NCBI RefSeq assembly: GCF_024586455.1
Contig: NC_065921.1
Coordinates: forward strand, 78,320,720-78,384,719
Reading direction: 5' to 3'
DNA from: Bactrocera neohumeralis
Lineage: Eukaryota > Arthropoda > Insecta > Diptera > Tephritidae
Length of the DNA stretch: 64,000 nt
Shown: positions 38,496 to 47,222 of the stretch, piece by piece
Numbering within the stretch: position 1 is the stretch's first letter
Layout: each line of letters begins with the position of its first letter
Translations under genes and position numbers: made by a program
The notes under the pieces: generated by a model
Seen by the model: the letters and a program-made list of their open reading frames with translations, nothing else
Told to the model about the DNA's origin: nothing
Database searches by the model: none

Positions 38496-38904
38496 CTACT
38501 TTTCGGCGGCCACCTTTATTTGAGCAAAACTATACAATATAATTGTTATAGCCTCACAAATGGATATATTTGTATACATTTAGGTAAATATATTTAGATA
38601 GCCGTATTCACTAAATCTTAAAAATACAGGCTTTTTCCTTTGGTATATGAATATGCTAAGATTTTTCATTTAAAACTTCGTCATTTGTATCTGGCAGTCA
38701 GCTTGTTGAAATATGTTAGTTTTTGAAAGATTTTCTGACGTTATTTCTAACTGAGATCTGAGAGCAAATAATTAATACTTAATAAATTTTAAATTTTCAG
38801 CTTTTTGGTAAGATTTTGTCATACATAAATTATTCCTTTTTAAATTATTTATTATAAAATTATTTTAACTATTGAAAATTTTAAAAAGATATATTTACAA
38901 AATG

Positions 38905-39420
38905 GAAAATGAAAAAAAAAAATTATATATTAAAAATAATAGTTTTTGAAAAATTAAATTTTTTTGTTTATTTATTACACAAATATTTTACCTATTGCAA
39001 AAAAATTTTAAAGATATTTAAAAAAAATTTAAAAAGAAAAACAAAATTTTATATATCAAAAATTATAAAAAAAAAAAATTGATTTAAAAACTTTGAAAAA
39101 AAAAATTTCGGATATTTTTGACACTATATATTTTATATATTAAAAATAATAGTTTTTGAAAAAATAAATTTTTTTGTTTATTTATTACACAAATATTTTA
39201 CCTATTGCAAAAAATTTTTAAAGATATTTTTGATTTCTGGCAAAAAAATTAAAATGTTCCAATAATATTTAATAAATGAAAAAAAATTTATATATTAATT
39301 AATTTTATATATTAAAAATAATAGTTTTTGAAAAATTACATTGTTTTGTTTATTTATTATACAAATATTTCACCGATTAAAAAGAAAAAATGTTAAAGAT
39401 ATCATAAAAAATTTTAAAAC
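38905..39420. repeat. AT-rich tandem repeat, about 180-210 bp unit, three units
   Basis: 'atattaaaaataatagtttttg' followed by 'tgtttatttattacacaaa' and 'tattttacctattgcaa' occurs at about 38926, 39136 and 39314, with a partial fourth unit after 39420. Confidence 0.85.
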
Positions 39421-40045
39421 GAAAAACAAAATTTTATATATCAAAAATAATTATTAAAAAAAAAAAATAAAATTGATTTCTTAATAACTTTGCTCGCTTA
39501 AAAATTTCGGATATTTTTGACACTAGCAAAAAAATTAAAATGCTCTTAATAAATTTAGAAAAAATTTCAAATAATTAAAAAATGGAAAATTCAAATCTGG
39601 CAAGTATTGAAAATAATAAGATTTGCATTAAACAAATTTTTAAAAATTAAAATTAATAATTTTGTTATAGAAAAATAATTTTTGTAACGAAAAAAATTAA
39701 CGTGTTCATTTTAATTGTTTACCCAGAAATTTTAGCTGTGCTCGAAACTAGCAAAAACTGCAAATATTCCGAATGACAGCTTAGAAAAAATTTCGAATAT
39801 TAAAAACATGGAAAATGAAAAAAAAATAGAATTATCAAATAAAATCAAATATGTTTAATAATAATTAAAAAAAATCGAATTTAAAAATATGGAAAACGAG
39901 AAAAAATATAAGAAGTATTAAAAATAATAAGTTTTGCATTGAACAAATTTTTAAATATTAAAAATAATATTTTTTGAAAAAGTCTTAATTCTTCGAATGT
40001 AAAAATTTTAGCTGTGTTCGAAACTATCGAAAAATTGAAAATTTC

Positions 40046-40167
40046 AAATCGCTATCATTAATACTTCTCGAGTTTTTTAGATGGCATGTATTAAAAAATC
40101 TATGTAAATTGCATACAGCCTTACTTAAAAAGCTGAATATCTCGAGAAGTATTAATGATAGCGATTT
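40046..40167. repeat. Perfect 27-bp inverted repeat (foldback), loop about 68 bp
   Basis: The arm at 40046-40072 ('aaatcgctatcattaatac' plus 'ttctcgag') is the exact reverse complement of 40141-40167. The arms are separated by 68 bases. It could form a hairpin in DNA or RNA. It is probably a foldback transposon remnant; a small-RNA hairpin is possible but the loop and context do not look like a fly miRNA. Confidence 0.85.
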
Positions 40168-41273
40168 GGACCTCGGACCTTTTTTATAGCAAATAAAATT
40201 TCTTACAAATTTGTCGTGTAAATTTTTTCTATAGCTGCTGTCATTTACGATATATATACAAAAAAAGCGCAATTCTTGGAAAAATCGGGTTTAGAGCCCC
40301 GGACTACCTCGCCGGTGTGAGTTACAACTTTGTTGCACTGGGCACTTTTGTAGAGTGAACAATTCTGAGAAATATGCGTCTAAAGTCAAAGCGATGTCAT
40401 AAAATACCTCTGATCTGTAGGAATTTAAAGATAAATGCTCACGATTGTAGTGTATTTTCTATGGAAAATTTTTACTGGCCTTGGTCCAGTTCTTAATTTT
40501 AATATTAAGGGCTACAATTTTCAGGGATTTTTTTTAGGGTATTTCCAAGAAAATTTCGTTACGGGACTGAAAGAAATTAATAGTTCAAAGAAAAAAAAAA
40601 CACCCTAATATACATATATATTATATTATACATATGTATGTACGTTAAAGGCAAAACCATATAGTCAAAAATATTATTATTTTTTTGTGTGTAATGGAGA
40701 TTTAATATTGTAAGGTTATTAATTCTTTAAAATTAATAATAATTTAGAACAAAATTTAAAAATGAATAAAAAATTTAAAAAATTACAATATAATAATTTT
40801 AATAAAAATTAAATGTTCAAAAATTATAGTTTCTTTATCAAAATTTCTTTGTAAAAATTATAAACATGTATACAATATATAATAACTATTTTAATATAGG
40901 TTTTTTTTTATCAAAAATCTTTTTAAATAGATATTGTTATACAAACTAATTTAAATAAGTTCTATTAATTTGATTTCTTGATAAAAGTTCAAAATATATT
41001 ACAACCCTTATAACTTTATGTACAATATAAACACACTGACACTAAATTTTCATCACTTTTTTTCTGCAATTAAACATTTTATAAATATTTTTGTTGATAA
41101 AAATTAATAATAAAAATATTTTTCCATATAAATTAATAATAATTTGAGCATTCTTAGCATGTTTCTTGAAAAATAAAGATATGTATGTATGTCAACTACT
41201 AAACATACCATTAAAGGATAACAACAATAATACTACCTTGAAATCCAAACCATTATAATGCCATAGTAATGAA
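40168..41273. other. AT-rich stretch upstream of the miRNA cluster, no gene seen
   Basis: There is a short GC-richer part at 40270-40500, then AT-rich DNA. No coding or RNA feature recognised. Confidence 0.6.
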
Positions 41274-41380
41274 AGCAGGTAAGGTAAGGTAATAAAACTA
41301 CAAAGGACACGGCGACACGGCGACACGGCGACCTTTGGTTTTGGTATAAATAGTGGCGCAGCGGTTGACGGATTATCACA
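41274..41380 (+). promoter_or_regulatory. Candidate pri-miR-309 cluster promoter (TATA box, CAGGTAA element)
   Basis: A consensus TATAAATAG lies at 41345-41353, about 430 bases upstream of the first hairpin. About 70 bases further upstream, 'gcaggtaaggtaaggtaa' (41275-41292) contains CAGGTAA, a variant of the TAGteam motif bound by Zelda at zygotic genome activation, and AAGGTAG occurs on the minus strand near 41232. Known biology: the Drosophila miR-309 cluster is a classic early zygotic, Zelda-dependent transcript. The transcription start would fall near 41375. The assignment to this cluster is inferred from position. Confidence 0.6.
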
Positions 41381-41783
41381 ATGCAACAGATCGTCGCAGT
41401 GATCGTGTCATTTTAGGATCAAAAGTGAGCAAGTGAATTTTGTATTTAAATGAAAATCAAAAAATTTAAATTTAAGTGATTTTTATATTAAAAATTATAA
41501 ATTTGACTAATTTTTTTTAACAAAACCCAAAAAATTTAAGTGAGTTTTACATTAAAAAAGAATAAAAATCGAATTTAAGTGGATTTTACATTAAATATAA
41601 TTTTAAATAAATTTTGCATTTAAACAAAAAAATAAACTAAGTTTCGTGAGTTAACAAAAACCAACAGAAAAATAAAATTTTAGTTTTTTCGTATATAAAA
41701 AAATGGAAATATTAACTGAATTTTAAACAAAAACAAAAAAAATTAAAATTTTTTGAAAATTTTCGCTATTTCACTAAAGCAAT

Positions 41784-41864
41784 ATTATACGGCAAACTAT
41801 ATTCAGCTGTGGTGTCAACTCCTGTACAATTTTCTGCATCACTGGGTAAAGTTTGTCCTATAAT
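41784..41864 (+). ncRNA. mir-309: miR-309 hairpin (copy 1)
   Basis: The 3p mature sequence at 41839-41860 reads 'tcactgggtaaagtttgtcc' plus two bases, equal to fly miR-309 apart from the first base. The 5' arm 'attatacggcaaact' pairs with 'agtttgtcctataat'. It is the first hairpin of the cluster, as in Drosophila. Confidence 0.93.
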
Positions 41865-41940
41865 GCCAACAGTATCAAACTACAGCGTGTTCCAAAAGTA
41901 TGTGTTTCCTGCTAGTGTTCAACATTTTTGATTTTTTAGA

Positions 41941-42024
41941 CCAGTTTTTAAGGCACAGCGTGCAACAGTTTGTTGCGAATTGTTGTTCGAATCAACACTG
42001 GGCACAGTGTGCCTTTAAAAGTGG
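41941..42024 (+). ncRNA. mir-3: miR-3-like hairpin
   Basis: The stem pairs 'agtttttaaggcacagcgtgc' with 'gcacagtgtgcctttaaaa'. The candidate 3p mature (41995-42016) starts 'acactgggcacagtgtgcc', sharing the CACTGGG seed and overall layout with miR-3 ('tcactgggcaaagtgtgtc'). Its position between miR-309 and miR-286 is the miR-3 position in Drosophila. The 5'-most base and some 3' bases differ, so orthology rests on seed plus position. Confidence 0.75.
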
Positions 42025-42098
42025 TTAACAGACAACAGCATACTGAAATAATATCGTGTGTATAGTGTACAGTTTGTGAATAATATTGAACTTTATGA

Positions 42099-42190
42099 TT
42101 TTAAAATTAAACAGCGATTGTCGGTCTAGTCGCTCATTATAGTATACAAGTCTGGTGACTAGACCGAACACTCGTGCTATAATTTTAAAA
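42099..42190 (+). ncRNA. mir-286: miR-286 hairpin
   Basis: The mature 3p at 42156-42178 begins 'tgactagaccgaacactcg', an exact match to fly miR-286. The 5' arm 'agcgattgtcggtctagtcg' pairs with it, and the stem is extended by 'ttttaaaatta'/'taattttaaaa'. It is single copy here. Confidence 0.95.
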
Positions 42191-42252
42191 CAAATACAAC
42201 TTTAAACGGTGTAACGGTATTAAATTATGAAAGCCACATTAAAGTTACAAGG

Positions 42253-42340
42253 AAACGCAATTAGCTACTTTGGTAGCCGAGCTTTGAGTGATCGTTTGTC
42301 TCATAAAGCTAGGCAACCAATGCAGTTCGTTGTAGCGCAA
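42253..42340 (+). ncRNA. mir-4: miR-4 hairpin (copy 1)
   Basis: The mature 3p at 42303-42323 begins 'ataaagctaggcaacca', the miR-4 sequence with one change (A to G at position 11). The 5' arm 'tttggtagccgagcttt' pairs with it. The seed (TAAAGCT) recognises Brd boxes (AGCTTTA). Confidence 0.92.
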
Positions 42341-42389
42341 TCAATAGTGTTGGCATGACATAGAAAAGTGTAGAAATTCAATTGTGTTA

Positions 42390-42990
42390 TACGAAAGTGA
42401 AAGTTTTGGGGGATGAGCTTTTGTTAGTGAAAGCTGTTTGATGTTGTTTTTGTTAAAAGCATCAAAAAGGTAAGAAATTTAAAGAAATAAAATGTAAAGG
42501 TTTAATAGTGAAGTGAGTGAAAGCGCCACGACGAGCTTTTGATAGTGCTTTTGTGACGCTTTCATCAAAAAGACATAAAAACTCGCACAGAAAAGTAAGA
42601 GTTTTAAAGAAATAAACAGTAGAAATTTAATTTAGAAGTCAGTGAAAATTTTCGTGGGGAGCTTTTGTTAGTGAAAGCTGCTTGGCCTGTTTTGTGACAC
42701 TTTCATCAAAACTTCATAAATACTTGCATTGAAAATTTATAAATTTAAAGCAATAAAAGTAGAAATTTAAAGTAATAAAAGAAGAAATTTAACTCAGAAA
42801 TCAGTGAAAATTTCCTTGGCGCGCTTTAGTTGGTGAAAGCTGCTTGGTAACATTTTGTGACGTTATCATTTAAAAAGTCACAAACACTTGCATTGAAAAT
42901 TTAAAGAAATAGATCTAGAGATTTAATTTAGAAGTCAATAAAAATTTTTGCAACGAGCTTTTTGTTGGTGAAAGCTGCATGCTGTGCTTT
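42390..42990. repeat. Degenerate tandem repeat between miR-4 and miR-5 (about 165-195 bp unit)
   Basis: About four units contain 'gagcttttgttagtgaaagctg', 'tttgtgac.ctttcatcaaaa', 'cttgcattgaaaattta' and 'tagaaatttaatttagaagt'. The 'agctttt...gaaagct' part is itself a small inverted repeat. A similar but shorter GAAAGCT-rich stretch sits at the same place in the second miRNA set (43735-44070). Confidence 0.8.
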
Positions 42991-43012
42991 TGTGCATTAC
43001 TTTCCGCTGCCT

Positions 43013-43100
43013 GACAAACACGTTCAAAGGAACGATCGTTGTGGTATATGTATTTTGCAAGTCTATATCACAGTGATTTTCCTTGTTAATGCGTTTGCTC
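43013..43100 (+). ncRNA. mir-5: miR-5 hairpin (copy 1)
   Basis: The 5p mature at 43026-43048 begins 'aaaggaacgatcgttgtgg', the miR-5 sequence with one change. The 3p arm at 43066-43087 begins 'tatcacagtgattttcctt' and carries an ATCACAG (K-box) seed. The stem is closed by 'gacaaacacgtt' and 'aatgcgtttgctc'. Confidence 0.95.
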
Positions 43101-43151
43101 AAAAACAACGTAAGTCCAAATTGGTTAATTATTTATTGCTCTTAAAATATA

Positions 43152-43237
43152 CCATTTAAGTAAAAGGAATGGTTGCGGTGATGTAGTTTTTTTATTTACT
43201 TGTATATCACAGTGGCTGTTCCTTATACTTAAAATGG
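43152..43237 (+). ncRNA. mir-6: miR-6 hairpin (copy 1)
   Basis: The 3p mature at 43205-43226 begins 'tatcacagtggctgttcctt', matching fly miR-6 over 17 bases. The 5' arm 'aaaggaatggttgcggtgat' pairs with it and the base is 'ccatttaag'/'cttaaaatgg'. Confidence 0.95.
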
Positions 43238-43344
43238 GCACTACTACCTAAAATAATTGTAAAAAATCTATATTTTTGTAAAAAAAAAAAACAAAAAATT
43301 GATGCAGTGTGATTCTTTTCCAATCTCACTTATCTAACCTATAC

Positions 43345-43416
43345 AATTATAGGACTAACTTTGTTCAGTATTGGTGCTTGTCTACTGCATCACTGGGTAA
43401 AGTTTGTCCCATAATT
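43345..43416 (+). ncRNA. mir-309: miR-309-type hairpin (copy 2)
   Basis: The mature at 43390-43411 is the same as copy 1 except for C instead of T near the 3' end ('tcactgggtaaagtttgtcc' then CA). The 5' arm is 'aattataggactaactttg'. It opens the second miRNA set. Confidence 0.92.
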
Positions 43417-43602
43417 TCATATATAGGAAGCAACATAAGTGAAGTGTGGGGTAAAAAGGTTTGAAAATATTATCTTATTATTATTTTTTTTATGTATTAT
43501 ATAATATAAAAGGGCGATATAAGCCACAAGAATGTTTAAAAAGTGATTTTTAAGTTAGAGTTTGTGAAAGCTTACCAGATTGAACTTTTAGCGCTTTAGC
43601 GC

Positions 43603-43693
43603 TTTAGCGCAGCAGTTAGCTTCTTTGGTGGCCTAGCTTTGATGATTTATTTGCTCATAAAGCTAGACAACCATTGCAGCTCGTTGCAACGAA
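43603..43693 (+). ncRNA. mir-4: miR-4 hairpin (copy 2)
   Basis: The mature at 43657-43677 begins 'ataaagctagacaaccattg', identical to fly miR-4 over the 20 bases shown. The 5' arm 'ctttggtggcctagctttg' pairs with it. Just upstream a triple 'gcgctttagcgctttagcgc' lies at 43591-43610. Confidence 0.95.
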
Positions 43694-43734
43694 AACAACA
43701 TTAAGTGCTGAAAAACATTAAAAATGAGAAAAAC

Positions 43735-44075
43735 TTTTAAGCTTTAAGCTTTAGAGAAGGAAAGTGTGTTTTGTTTAGTGAGAACGTAGTGGCTTTCAGC
43801 TGACCAGATACACTCAATCTATGTGTGGAAAGTGTAAGCTCTAAGTGAAGTGGAAGTCTAAACCTTTATTGATGTGGAAGCTTAAAATTTTAGTGAAGGG
43901 GAAATGAGTTGTAGATTCAAAGTTGTATGGTGAAAGCTCAGTGTTTTATGATAAGTGAAAGCTTTAATGAATTAAATATTTAATGAAGTGCAAGCTAGAA
44001 ACTTTAGTGAAGTGAAAGTGTCTTGAAAATTTAAAAGTGTATCGTGAAAGCTCAGTATCTTATGTTATGAATTTA
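43735..44075. repeat. GAAAGCT-rich degenerate repeats between miR-4 and miR-5 copy 2
   Basis: Loosely repeated 'gaagtggaagctt.aaattttagtga' and 'gtgaaagctcagt.ttatg' words, occupying the same position as the array at 42390-42990 in the first set. Confidence 0.65.
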
Positions 44076-44089
44076 TAACCATCCATTTA

Positions 44090-44181
44090 ACTAACGACGC
44101 GTTAAAAGGAACGTTCGTTGTGATATACGTACACTTTAAAGAATATATCACAGTGATTTTCCTTTATATTGCGTTCGTTAG
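44090..44181 (+). ncRNA. mir-5: miR-5 hairpin (copy 2)
   Basis: The 5p at 44105-44127 begins 'aaaggaacgttcgttgtgat' (one change against fly miR-5). The 3p at 44146-44167 begins 'tatcacagtgattttccttt'. The base stem is 'taactaacgacgcgtt'/'attgcgttcgttag'. Confidence 0.95.
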
Positions 44182-44245
44182 AAAACAACATATTAAATTT
44201 TATATAAAAAATGTGTGTGTGCTTTTAGAATATTTTTGTATGAAA

Positions 44246-44338
44246 ACCGCCATTTAAGTGCAGGGGACAGTTGCTGCGTTGTATTTGCTTTATTTTATAG
44301 ATACATCACAGTGGCTGTTCTTTATATTTTAAATCGGC
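44246..44338 (+). ncRNA. mir-6: miR-6 hairpin (copy 2, 5'-end variant)
   Basis: The 3p at 44304-44325 reads 'catcacagtggctgttcttt': the body is exactly miR-6 but the first base is C instead of T. The 5' arm is 'gggacagttgctgcgttgt'. It is the last hairpin I find in the cluster; Drosophila has three miR-6 copies in a row. Confidence 0.93.
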
Positions 44339-44639
44339 TATTCAACGAGAAGTAAAAATTTAAGTATGCGGGAAAAAAAGAGAGAGATTTCAATACAAAT
44401 TTTTCGGAGTCGTGTATTGAAAAGAGTAAAGCAACTATAACAGTGTTTAGAGAGATATTTGGAATCATTATCTTAAGGTAGATTTTAAGTTACAGTCTTC
44501 CAAAGTATAGACGTAGATCGTTGTAAGAACCATATCTTCTGGTAGAGGAGTTTTTTTTTGTTTTTATCTACGGAGCAGGCCAGAATCACCACAGCAGTAC
44601 GGGTTAGGTTAGTAGTTCGATCATCAGAGGGATCTCACT

Positions 44640-45135
44640 TGGACAGCTTAGAATGCCGGTCCGTTGTTGTAACTATAAACTGGATTGGAAGATCTTAACA
44701 GATCAACAAAGCGCTTGGAATCTATCAAAAATTGCTAATATCAGTTTCAGCTATGTCTTCTGGTTAGCCGAAGATAAAAATACCGAAATCTTTCAGCCTC
44801 AGTATTATATAGACTGGACGGGAAGGAGAAAGTGCCTAGATGCTTCCGCCTCAATCTCCTCCATACAACTTTGACAGATATCATTCGACAAGATTGCAAG
44901 CCTTACCGCATGAATGTCTATTCGACCAAATCTCTGAAAGGCGGAGAAGCGGAAGAGGCACGTTTATGATCTTACGACTGCTAGTAAATAAAAGCATTTC
45001 GGTTTTACTTGGGTTAACGGCTAGACTGCTTCTATGCGCCCAATTGAAACTAAATATCACGTTGAGGTACCCTTCGACAGTGGCGGACCCTTTAGCGCAT
45101 TCGGAGATCGCATGTAACTCGAAAATTTTATAATT
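44640..45135 (-). mobile_element. Internally deleted LINE fragment (RT thumb joined to C-terminal zinc knuckle)
   Basis: On the minus strand, 'ISECAKGSATVEGYLNVIFS' then 'LAVNPSKTEMLLFTSSRKI' (about 45108-44975) is typical of the RT C-terminal part of Jockey/R1/I-type LINEs. After a short stretch it is followed by 'CQSCMEEIEAEASRHFLLPV', the Cys motif found near the end of such elements. In intact elements an RNase H domain lies between, so it has been deleted. The Cys motif closely matches the plus-strand LINE at 62.06 kb. Confidence 0.75.
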
Positions 45136-47222
45136 TTTTTCTTAGAAAAATTTAGCAGTGTTTTCTGAAAATAAGTATAGGTGCAAAAAAATTTATTAAA
45201 TAGTTTTTGTAATTCCTAAAAACAGCAGTTGAAGTAAAGTTGGACTAAAGCACAGAGAGAACAGGATATCGCGCTTAGTCACGAAGGTGCAGCCCAAATC
45301 TCCTAAGTGTCGAGCCAACTTTTTATTTGGTTAGCTGCAGCGTTTTTTTTTGTCAAAAGTATCATAAGAGTCTGACTTAACCTTATTTTACTGGCGATGT
45401 TTTAATGACGAGTGTTGTAGTATCCTGATAAGAAACAGTTATTGAACTAAGGAATGAAATGTGGTAGCTAAGTTACAACATTGGGATTCTAATTAGCGTA
45501 TATATCTTCAAGAGTTTTCTGGGTTTTCTATACATTTTCTACTTATCTCGCCATTTTTCTACATTTTCAGTTGGACACAACCTAGACAATTAAAAAATAA
45601 TGAAGTTACGCTCCAAATCGGAAAACTTGCAGTTGTTTGTATTTGTTTTATTTATTTCATAATTTATTCAGCTCATGAGGTGTATTAGCGCCTGAAAATA
45701 CTAATGGATAGTATATTCCAAAGGTTCCGTTTGAGACACTCCGCCAATTTGGAAACCAACTATCGTCTATACTTCGACTAGAATAGCATGACTGACGTGG
45801 GCACAGTCCATCAGAACAATTTAAGCCTTGAATCCAAGTGCTTGGCAACATTAAGAACAGCCTTAATGAGCTATCGCGCCCATTTGGTAACATCAAAAAA
45901 TCATAACTGTCATAGTTTATGATATATTTTTAAAAATACAATTGAATATTCCTTCAACAGATATATAAAATATCCGTTATACGCGTTTTTATTTTATTTT
46001 GTAGAAACTTATTTTTAGTAGAGTCCACGAATTAACACAATGGAAGGTAAGTTTTAAGCGAAAGGGAGACGCTATAAAGTGAAAGACAGAAAAAAAAGGA
46101 AACTAAATTGAATAGACGTTAGCCTTGAGGGACTTTGAAACGCAGGAAAATATAAAAATTACAAAATGGAGCATTGATGGATTGTATATATAAAAAGCAG
46201 TTTTCCAACATTCACCATAAAGCTATCATATCTCTGGATCGATGCATTTTAGAACTTTAGTTGTTTTCGGTTTTTGTTTTTTTTTCTTTTGATAGGGATA
46301 TGTTTTCGAAAGCTATGCAAGTCTAAAAGTCATATACTTGTAAGTCTATAAGAAGTTACCTCTACATATAAGGAAGTATACCTTTATCCATAAGTAATTT
46401 GAGACCGATTTCGGATCTAACTGAAATTGTATGCCAGTTCCCTTAAACATAATATTTGGGATAGGTGTCAAGTGAGACTCAAGTTCTAGTACAAAATTTT
46501 TCAAGCTCCAATGTCTGGTATTTTTTGGAAATTATCTACGTCGGAATATCCTGCAGTGACGATGAACTACGTCAATGTTGGGTTGTTTCAAAATCGAGGT
46601 AAAAGTTCTATGGCACCTATAGACAACAAAATCGGCAATCCTCGTAGGAAACATCTTCAATCAATTCAATTGAATTAGACTATCAAAAATAGTGCGTTCT
46701 ATTGAATCTATAATCAAATTTGACAACATCGACTTTCCTCTTTAGGAACACCTACATATAATTGAATATATAATGCAAGAGAGTGCTCATACCAGAAAAT
46801 TTCCTTCGCTTTGACTTGACGATTAATAGCCTATTCATTTCAATATATTTACGGCGAAGTAGATATAAACAGGCATACATACATACATACGAGTATATAC
46901 AGTTAAAGTATCAAGTATAAAGGCAGGAGAAACAATAAATTGTCTAAACTGCCAATGAATATTGGAAAAGGATGTGCGTGCGAAAATCTGTTGCGTGAGC
47001 ATATGCCTGCGGGTGGCTAATTGCACTGAACGCATACACTTATGAATATATAATATATACTATTTTTGCACTGTATGTACGCGCTTTTCCTCATGGGTGA
47101 CCTACTTCGACGGTTTTATTTGGCCGTTAATTTCGCTTGGTTCATTGGTTGCAATGCGTACAGTTATTTCATTAGCTAAAGCACTTGCTAAGCGTTAGTT
47201 CGTTTTTGACAGTGGTGGCGCT
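45136..47222. other. Intergenic; an unassigned minus-strand ORF and promoter side of the gene triplet
   Basis: 45657-45893 (minus) is a 79-codon frame with ordinary composition, four Cys ('NCSDGLCPRQSCYSS') and an AATAAA right after the stop. I recognise no family and no upstream exon, so I leave it uncalled. Around 46500-46700 there is unassigned, balanced-composition sequence. 47040-47222 is GC-richer and should hold the 5' UTR and promoter of the first triplet gene. Confidence 0.4.

Noticed and set aside
41890..41940. Possible extra hairpin between miR-309 and the miR-3-like hairpin
   Set aside because: Sequence 'gtgtttcctgctagtgttcaac' does not fold into a miRNA-like stem by eye and matches no known mature miRNA.
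45657..45896. Minus-strand 79-codon ORF with four Cys and AATAAA after the stop
   Set aside because: Composition is suggestive, but there is no signal peptide, no convincing ATG context or upstream exon, and no family I recognise. Left uncalled rather than guessed.
47150..47165. 'gttgcaatgcgtac' as an RFX X-box upstream of triplet gene 1
   Set aside because: It would fit a ciliary gene, but several fixed positions of the X-box consensus do not match.
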